Source of the DNA: Nitrospira sp.
GTDB taxonomy: Bacteria > Nitrospirota > Nitrospiria > Nitrospirales > Nitrospiraceae
Direction: 5' to 3'
Length of the DNA stretch: 20,523 nucleotides
Assembly: GCA_016873525.1 (NCBI GenBank)
Contig: VGXD01000006.1
Coordinates: forward strand, 1 to 20,523
The notes below the pieces were generated by a model. The model ran no database searches and was not told the DNA's origin. It was given only the letters and a program-made list of their open reading frames with translations. Shown here piece after piece: positions 16,437 through 20,523 of the stretch (position 1 is the stretch's first letter; each line of letters begins with the position of its first letter). The translations under genes were made by a program, and so were the position numbers.

Positions 16437-16911
16437 TCACAAAGACTTTCTCCCGTTGAATCTTTTCCTGCAACTTGAGCAGCCCGTCCATCAGGGCCTC
16501 GGGGCGCGGGGGGCAGCCCGGCACGTAGACGTCTACGGGGACGATCTGGTCCACGCCCTGCACGACGCTGTAACTGTTGTAATGGTTGCCGGAGGTCGCG
16601 CAGGAGCCCATCGAAATCACATAGCGGGGTTCGGGCATCTGGTCGTAGATGCGGCGAATGACCGGCGCCATCTTCCGGCAGACGGTGCCGGCCACGATCA
16701 TCAGGTCGGACTGCCGGGGCGAGGCGCGGAAGACGCCGGCGCCGAAGCGGTCGAGGTCGTAGCGCGAGGAGACCGCCGCGATCATCTCGATGGCGCAACA
16801 GGCCAGCCCGAAGGTCATGGGCCAGAGCGCCGATTTTCTCGCCCAACAGACGAGGGAGTCCAGATTGGTCGTGAGGACGTTGGCGTCCAACTGTCTATCG
16901 AACATGCCCAT
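16432..16911 (-). CDS. nuoB: NADH-quinone oxidoreductase subunit B (cluster N2)
   Basis: Carries [4Fe-4S] cluster N2, the last electron carrier before quinone. 159 residues. N2 ligands are the tandem C38-C39 (LACCAIEMI), C104 (SMGSCATSGNHY) and C133 (VYVPGCPPRPEALMDGL, key PGCPPRPEA). The sequence is complete and typical. Two ATGs open the frame (MGM); neither has a strong Shine-Dalgarno, so the start is uncertain by two codons. It is followed by a family A element and preceded by a 264-bp spacer, the longest inside the operon. Confidence 0.96.
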   Translation of the reverse strand: MGMFDRQLDANVLTTNLDSLVCWARKSALWPMTFGLACCAIEMIAAVSSRYDLDRFGAGVFRASPRQSDLMIVAGTVCRKMAPVIRRIYDQMPEPRYVISMGSCATSGNHYNSYSVVQGVDQIVPVDVYVPGCPPRPEALMDGLLKLQEKIQREKVFVK

Positions 16912-16918
16912 AAGGTCA

Positions 16919-16991
16919 GTCTTTCAAGTTGGAAAGTTGTCAGGTCGTAAAGTCTTGAAGGGTTCGACTTGACGACGTTCAGACTTTATAG
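16919..16991. repeat. Octad inverted-repeat element, family B (nuoA-nuoB spacer)
   Basis: The left arm has GTTGGAAA, GTTGTCAG, GTCGTAAA, GTCTTGAA in 8-base register from 16928 to 16959. The right arm is complementary: GACTTGACGAC (16966-16976) can pair with GTCGTAAAGTC (16944-16954) with one mismatch. It ends near GACTTTATAG and begins a few bases from the nuoB start. Confidence 0.75.
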
Positions 16992-17000
16992 ACACAGCGT

Positions 17001-17175
17001 TTAATCCCACTCGATTGCCCATCTTCCTTTGATCCCTCTTCTGGTGTATCCTTCCTTCAGCAAGAAAGCGGACGGGCGGTTTCGGCGACTCCGACTGCGC
17101 GCATCGAGCGAGCACCGCTTCGGTGCGGGCTCTGCGAGCAAGGGAGACGACGGGGACGCCCACCCACGCGCCGCA
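17001..17175. other. Extra spacer with nuoA-tail-like sequence and hairpin
   Basis: About 175 bp of the nuoA-nuoB spacer not explained by the octad element. At 17002-17027 the minus strand reads a near copy of the nuoA 3' end (GGAAGA, GGG, CGAGTGGGATTAA) that would encode IEWD-stop, echoing LEWD-stop of nuoA. CACCG (17113-17117) and CGGTG (17121-17125) form a hairpin. No convincing gene is present; the short open frame here has no recognisable features. Confidence 0.4.
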
Positions 17176-17547
17176 CTAATCCCATTCGAGCGCTCCCTTC
17201 TTCCAGGCGTACCAGAACCCGACGACGAGGACGCCGATGAAGAAGGCCATTTCCAAGAGGCCCAAGAGGCCCAATTTGCGGTAGCTCACCGCCCAGGGAA
17301 ACAAGTACACGACCTCGATGTCGAAGATGACGAACAGCATCGCGATCACGTAGTAGCGCATCGGGAACTGGATGCGCGCGTCGGAAAAGAGCGGGCTGCC
17401 GCTCTCGTACGGCGCCAGCTTGGCCGGATAGGGCCGATGCGGGCGTACGACCCAGCCGGCCAGGAGCGAGACCAGGCCGAACCCCAGCGCAATCACGATG
17501 AAGATCAGGATCGGGATATAGTTCAACGGAACGGCTTGGTTACCCAT
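17176..17547 (-). CDS. nuoA: NADH-quinone oxidoreductase subunit A
   Basis: Small membrane subunit with three helices at the junction of the arms of complex I, near the quinone entry. 123 residues. The conserved loop YESGSPLFSDARIQFPMRYY (YESGSP, then RIQFPMRYY) and the acidic TM2 sequence MLFVIFDIEVVYLFPWA are intact. The start ATG follows GGAAGAAACT, a reasonable Shine-Dalgarno. The tail KKGALEWD is typical of the family, and a decayed look-alike of this 3' end lies in the following spacer. A family A element separates it from the methyltransferase gene 97 bp upstream. Confidence 0.95.
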   Translation of the reverse strand: MGNQAVPLNYIPILIFIVIALGFGLVSLLAGWVVRPHRPYPAKLAPYESGSPLFSDARIQFPMRYYVIAMLFVIFDIEVVYLFPWAVSYRKLGLLGLLEMAFFIGVLVVGFWYAWKKGALEWD

Positions 17548-17562
17548 AGTTTCTTCCGAAGA

Positions 17563-17651
17563 GCGTATAGCAGATGGCTGATGGCTTATGGTTCGGACTG
17601 GCGAAGCTTTCTTGCCTCGGCCATACGCTATCAGCCATAGGCCATTAGCTC
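17563..17651. repeat. Heptad inverted-repeat element, family A, forward orientation (methyltransferase-nuoA)
   Basis: The left arm (17563-17590) is GCGTATA, GCAGATG, GCTGATG, GCTTATG. The core (17591-17619) begins GTTCGGACTGGC and includes TTTCTTGC. The right arm (17620-17651) is GCCATAC, GCTATCA, GCCATAG, GCCATTA, then GCTC. The methyltransferase stop codon lies within the right arm. Confidence 0.85.
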
Positions 17652-18856
17652 TGCATTGCGAGCACCGATCCGAAGAAGGGCTTGAAGCGGAGCCCGTCGA
17701 GTTCCGGCGAGGCCATGCCCTTGTGCTGGATCAGGAGCTTGAAGGTCCGCCCCATGCCTTCCGGCCGCAACAACTGGACGAGCGACTGGAATTCCGCCGA
17801 TCCCGGCTCCAGGGTCTCCAACATCTGCTCCACTCCGAGTCCCATCAGAAAACTCATTTGGTTCGTGTAGCCGGCGACCGGGAGGCCCGCGTCCTGTCCG
17901 GCCGCGGCCAAGCTGCTGAAGTCCACGTGGGCCGTCATGTCCTGCAGCCCCACCAGCCGATACGGATCCTCCGACGTCATTTGGGCATGGTAGCACAGGA
18001 AGGTTCCCCTGCGCCGATCGGGCCCATAGAGGTCTTGCGCCGTATGGCCGTAGTCGATCGTGATGACGATCCCACGCGCCAGGACCCGCGCCACCTCTTG
18101 CATCCAGGCCAAGGCGTTCAGGTTGACCTCGGTGCGGTATCCCTCGGAAAACGTGATCTCCAACTGCGCGAGGCGTTGGAGGTAGTCCGCCAAGGCTGGG
18201 GTTGAGAGAGGCCGCAGAGATTCGTGGAACCGTCTGTCTCGATAGTCCACGAAGATTTCCTTGGGCTCTCCTTCTTCGATCACGAGGCGATGGACGGGGA
18301 ACGCGTCCACGAGTTCGTTCGACAGCATGACGCCCACCAAGCTGCCGGAGGCACAGTCACTCAAGCTGTTACGCCAGGTTACGCGCCCCGTGGCTCCTGC
18401 CCAGGGCGCAAGGTTGGCTTGCTGCGAGGCCCGCATGGCCGGGCTGTGTTCGACCAGGACGTAGCGCAGACGGGAGAAGAAGGAATCCGATGCCTTCTGG
18501 CCGGCAGCAAGAAAGTCCCTGGCCAGCAGCCCCTTGCCGGCCCCCATCTCCACCACGGTGAAGGGATCGGGGTGGCCGAGCATTTCGTCGATTTGGCGAA
18601 CCTGCCTGGCCAGGGCCTGGGACAGGGCGGGGTGTACGTCGCTGCTGGTGTAAAAATCGCCGGACCATCCAATCCTGTCTTCGCCTGTTCCGCTGGCCGT
18701 CCTCATGTAGTACCCGAATTGGGGATGGTAGAGGGCCAGTTCCATGAACCGGGCAAAGGTGATTGGGCCGGACGTTCGGATTTCGTCCGCAATGGCGGCA
18801 ACCAAGTCGGGATGACCGATGTCCGTCGCTGCGTTCAAGGTCTTGGCTCTCCTCAT
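17645..18856 (-). CDS. MidA/NDUFAF7-family SAM-dependent methyltransferase
   Basis: 403-residue class I methyltransferase of the MidA (DUF185, COG1565) family, whose mitochondrial member NDUFAF7 dimethylates an arginine of the complex I subunit NDUFS2 (NuoD homologue) and is needed for assembly. Family features in order: HPDLVAAI and MELALYHPQFGYYM (38-51), GDFYTSSDVHPALSQALA (67-84), the SAM-binding motif VVEMGAGKGLLARD (101-114), SNELVDAFPVHR (179-190), and VITIDYGH further on. The gene is co-oriented with nuo, 97 bp before nuoA, and its stop lies in a family A repeat like those inside the operon. This context suggests that it acts on complex I here, probably on NuoCD. The start could also be the TTG seven codons in, behind GAGGAG. 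The family call is firm; the substrate is inference. Confidence 0.9.
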   Translation of the reverse strand: MRRAKTLNAATDIGHPDLVAAIADEIRTSGPITFARFMELALYHPQFGYYMRTASGTGEDRIGWSGDFYTSSDVHPALSQALARQVRQIDEMLGHPDPFTVVEMGAGKGLLARDFLAAGQKASDSFFSRLRYVLVEHSPAMRASQQANLAPWAGATGRVTWRNSLSDCASGSLVGVMLSNELVDAFPVHRLVIEEGEPKEIFVDYRDRRFHESLRPLSTPALADYLQRLAQLEITFSEGYRTEVNLNALAWMQEVARVLARGIVITIDYGHTAQDLYGPDRRRGTFLCYHAQMTSEDPYRLVGLQDMTAHVDFSSLAAAGQDAGLPVAGYTNQMSFLMGLGVEQMLETLEPGSAEFQSLVQLLRPEGMGRTFKLLIQHKGMASPELDGLRFKPFFGSVLAMQS

Positions 18857-18879
18857 TAGGCCTAGGCCAAAGGAGCGCT

Positions 18880-18909
18880 AGATTAGCCGGAGGGGTCTTG
18901 GCAAGTCAA
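18880..18909 (-). promoter_or_regulatory. Possible sigma70-like promoter for methyltransferase-nuo operon
   Basis: On the minus strand TTGACT (18909-18904) and TAATCT (18885-18880) are separated by 18 bases, about 24 bases before the methyltransferase ATG. The -35 matches 5 of 6 consensus positions, the -10 only 3. It is the best candidate seen for a promoter serving the whole cluster. Confidence 0.35.
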
Positions 18910-19094
18910 GCCCAAAGGCGTTGAAACGCCAGGGAGTTTGTGCGGTTTGGCCGATCAAGACGAAGAGACCGAGAGTAGGCCGAAAGACCTACCCAACCTA
19001 GAGACACGAAGGGGCATGACGCAAGCCGGAAATCGTCGGTTGATTTTGGATGCTTGCCGGCTGACCTGGATTGGTCGAAAGGCTTTCTCGTAGT
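18910..19094. other. Non-coding spacer between promoter and insertion sequence
   Basis: About 185 bp without a convincing gene. Two small hairpins are visible: GGCGT-TGAA-ACGCC (18917-18930) and GTAGG/CCTAC (18975-18979 with 18988-18992). Neither matches a riboswitch or terminator that I can name. Confidence 0.4.
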
Positions 19095-19100
19095 TGATAA

Positions 19101-19147
19101 GTGCCAGGACATCGTTTACAGCAAGAAGTGCCAGGACATCATTTACA
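19101..19147 (+). repeat. Left IS end, doubled 20-bp motif
   Basis: GTGCCAGGACATCGTTTACA at 19101-19120 is repeated with one change at 19128-19147, starts 27 bp apart. The same pair occurs inverted at the other end, so these are probably transposase-binding sites. Confidence 0.8.
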
Positions 19148-19228
19148 ATGCTGATGCTCGGCAGAGCGGCGGAGCGGCGCCAGCAGTCTGTAGGGTGTGT
19201 GGAATTGCCCCGCCGCCGTGAGCCTTTC

Positions 19229-20398
19229 CTACCGCAGACGATACTCATACTCGTCGACCTGCGCGTCATTGAGATACACGCCCAACCGTTGGCGCTCCAC
19301 GTCCACGGTCGCACGGACATACTCGTAGATGGTTTCCGGTGGCACCGGGAACTTCTCTCCGAACACATCGAGCCGCCCAGCGCTGCGGATGAAGCGGATC
19401 AGGTGGTAACGCCCCGTGCAGGGCTTGGGCAGCGGCACCAGCGGCGCCTGTGGGGTTGGCGGAAACCGCAAGGGGACGCCCGATGCGGCCAGGGCCGCCA
19501 TGGGCGTCTTCCCTCCGAGCTTGCTGTAGCGGTAGTGGCTGTTGTGCCGCTGCTCGAAGTTCAGGCTCTCCCGCGTGAGCTCCGCCGCCGAGCCCATCGG
19601 CGTGCGGGTCAGGAACTTCTGCCGCCAGTGATCGTTGAACTTTTCGACGATCCCATTGCGCCACGGCTCGCGAACCGGAATAAACCAGGGTTCGATCCCC
19701 AACGGCAGACAGAGCCGGATCAGGAACCCCATCCCACGCGGATGGGCCGGACTGCCGTAAAAGACCATCTCGTTGTCCACCTGCTGATGCTGGGGTATTC
19801 CCAGGCGGGTCCACGTGGCCCACAGCGCGTTCACGGTGTGTTGCCCGGCACGCTGCACCAGCGGCTCGATGGCGCAGCGCCCCGTCGCCAGGTCGACGCT
19901 GTGCAAGCTGTAGAAGCGGACGGGTCCCGTCAGGTAACAGGGCCCGACAAAGTCGGCCTGGTGGACATCCCCAGGTTGGCTTGCGACGAGGAGGGGGTAG
20001 CGCTTGCCCTTCGGCTGAGAGCGGCCGGTGCGCCGGTGGGTCAGCTCGTTGCGGGCCAGCAGTCGGTTGATCGTGCGCAGCGACGGCAGGGGCGTCATCG
20101 CCAGGTCCTCCAGTTCCCACCGGATCGCTTGCGCCCCGCAGAACAGTCCCCGGTTGTACAGGCTCAGCCGCACCAGGATCACGATCTGTTCGATCTCCCG
20201 GCCCGACCGAGTCGGGCTCTGGTGTGGCCGCCGCGACTGCTCGCCAAACCAGTCTCCGGGTCCCGTGCGATAGCGGTGCAGCCACTTGTACAACCAGGGC
20301 CGCGAATACCCCATCGACGCGCAGATACAGGTTGGATTCTCGCCAGCACAATAGCGCTGGACTGCTCGCTGGCGATCCTCGCTCCGTTTGTCCTCCAT
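19229..20398 (-). CDS. DDE integrase-type transposase (IS481-like)
   Basis: Transposase of 389 residues with an N-terminal helix-turn-helix region (AVQRYCAGENPTCICASMGYS in two parts: AVQRYCAGEN, CASMGYSRPWLYKWL), then an rve-type integrase core. The catalytic triad is visible as D149 (HQADFVGP), D208 (QQVDNEMVF) and E252 (WRNGIVEKFND), with 43 residues between the last two. The C-terminal part is beta-rich. The start ATG at 20398 is chosen because AAGGAGG lies five bases upstream; a frame open to 20440 adds only 14 residues and lacks a Shine-Dalgarno. It appears intact and is transcribed toward the methyltransferase-nuo cluster. Confidence 0.88.
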   Translation of the reverse strand: MEDKRSEDRQRAVQRYCAGENPTCICASMGYSRPWLYKWLHRYRTGPGDWFGEQSRRPHQSPTRSGREIEQIVILVRLSLYNRGLFCGAQAIRWELEDLAMTPLPSLRTINRLLARNELTHRRTGRSQPKGKRYPLLVASQPGDVHQADFVGPCYLTGPVRFYSLHSVDLATGRCAIEPLVQRAGQHTVNALWATWTRLGIPQHQQVDNEMVFYGSPAHPRGMGFLIRLCLPLGIEPWFIPVREPWRNGIVEKFNDHWRQKFLTRTPMGSAAELTRESLNFEQRHNSHYRYSKLGGKTPMAALAASGVPLRFPPTPQAPLVPLPKPCTGRYHLIRFIRSAGRLDVFGEKFPVPPETIYEYVRATVDVERQRLGVYLNDAQVDEYEYRLR

Positions 20399-20430
20399 GC
20401 ATTCCTCCTTGTGTTGGGAAAGGAATGCAT
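20397..20430 (-). promoter_or_regulatory. Hairpin over the transposase ribosome-binding site
   Basis: ATGCATTCC (20397-20405) and GGAATGCAT (20422-20430) are a perfect 9-bp inverted repeat with a 16-base loop. In the transcript the stem holds the first two bases of the start codon and the end of the AAGGAGG Shine-Dalgarno. Such structures in insertion sequences limit transposase synthesis; that role is inferred here. Confidence 0.5.
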
Positions 20431-20470
20431 CGTGAGCCAAATGATCGCGCAGGCAAGACCGTGAGCAGAT

Positions 20471-20517
20471 TGTTAACGATGTGTTGGCACATAATCATGT
20501 AAACGATGTCCTGGCAC
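20471..20517 (-). repeat. Right IS end, doubled 20-bp motif
   Basis: On the minus strand GTGCCAGGACATCGTTTACA spans 20517-20498 and a diverged copy (GTGCCAACACATCGTTAACA) spans 20490-20471, again with starts 27 bp apart. The outer copy is identical to the outer copy of the left end. Confidence 0.8.
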
Positions 20518-20523
20518 TCATCA

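Larger units (their letters stand above)
19095..20523 (-). mobile_element. IS481-like insertion sequence, right end at window edge
   Basis: One DDE transposase gene is bounded by inverted ends. The left end reads TGATAAGTGCCAGG inward from 19095; the right end, on the minus strand from 20523, reads TGATGAGTGCCAGG. Each end has two 20-bp motif copies in the same register. The element is about 1.43 kb. A target-site duplication cannot be judged because the window stops at the right end. Family assignment rests on the transposase type and is tentative. Confidence 0.75.

Noticed and set aside
4955..17651. CRISPR array interpretation of the periodic repeats
   Set aside because: Units are 7-8 bases, degenerate and without spacers, arranged as inverted arms; no cas genes are present.
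18975..19062. Possible cyclic-di-GMP (GEMM-type) riboswitch because of GACGCAAGCC and a hairpin with GAAA
   Set aside because: The hairpin and the GACGCAA element are separated by over 20 bases, the conserved upstream strand is missing, and no gene start follows in the right orientation.

Overview
This window is almost entirely a respiratory complex I (NADH:quinone oxidoreductase) locus on the minus strand. Reading right to left (the direction of transcription) it runs: a MidA/NDUFAF7-type methyltransferase, nuoA, nuoB, a fused nuoCD, nuoE, nuoF, nuoG, nuoH, nuoI, nuoJ, nuoK, nuoL, nuoM, nuoN, then a YihY/BrkB-family membrane protein. On the left edge a truncated plus-strand gene encodes a site-2-protease-type membrane metalloprotease with CBS domains, convergent with the yihY-like gene. 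On the right edge sits a DDE transposase gene inside an insertion sequence whose outer end coincides with the end of the window.

The high-GC bacterial sequence, nuoCD fusion, full nuoA-N order and dispersed short intergenic repeats suggest a Nitrospira-like (Nitrospirota) bacterium. This is inference from general character; I ran no database search, and other high-GC Gram-negative lineages remain possible. All 14 core subunits are represented by 13 genes, and the key cluster-binding cysteines (N1a, N1b, N2, N3, N4, N5, N6a/b, N7) and antiporter lysine/glutamate residues are visible. nuoL is the exception: its reading frame breaks in the loop before the C-terminal part, with an apparent small deletion.

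Two things stand out. First, the methyltransferase gene lies directly upstream of nuoA in the same orientation. Its eukaryotic relative NDUFAF7 dimethylates an arginine of the NuoD homologue, and that arginine (R237 in an LHRGVEK context) is present in this NuoCD. This points to a linked bacterial complex I assembly or modification factor.

Second, most nuo gene junctions are occupied by about 60-100-bp elements built from arrays of degenerate 7- or 8-base units, usually as two inverted arms around a central core. At least four sequence families occur. The best, family A, occurs at four junctions with a shared asymmetric core present in both orientations, which marks it as a real dispersed element. 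Several elements run into stop codons or abut start codons, and most flanked genes lack a clear Shine-Dalgarno sequence, so the elements may influence mRNA processing or translation across the operon.

A weak sigma70-like promoter lies just upstream of the methyltransferase gene. The insertion sequence lies further upstream in the same transcriptional direction. Its two ends each carry two copies of a 20-bp motif offset by 27 bp, and its transposase ribosome-binding site is within a possible self-sequestering hairpin.
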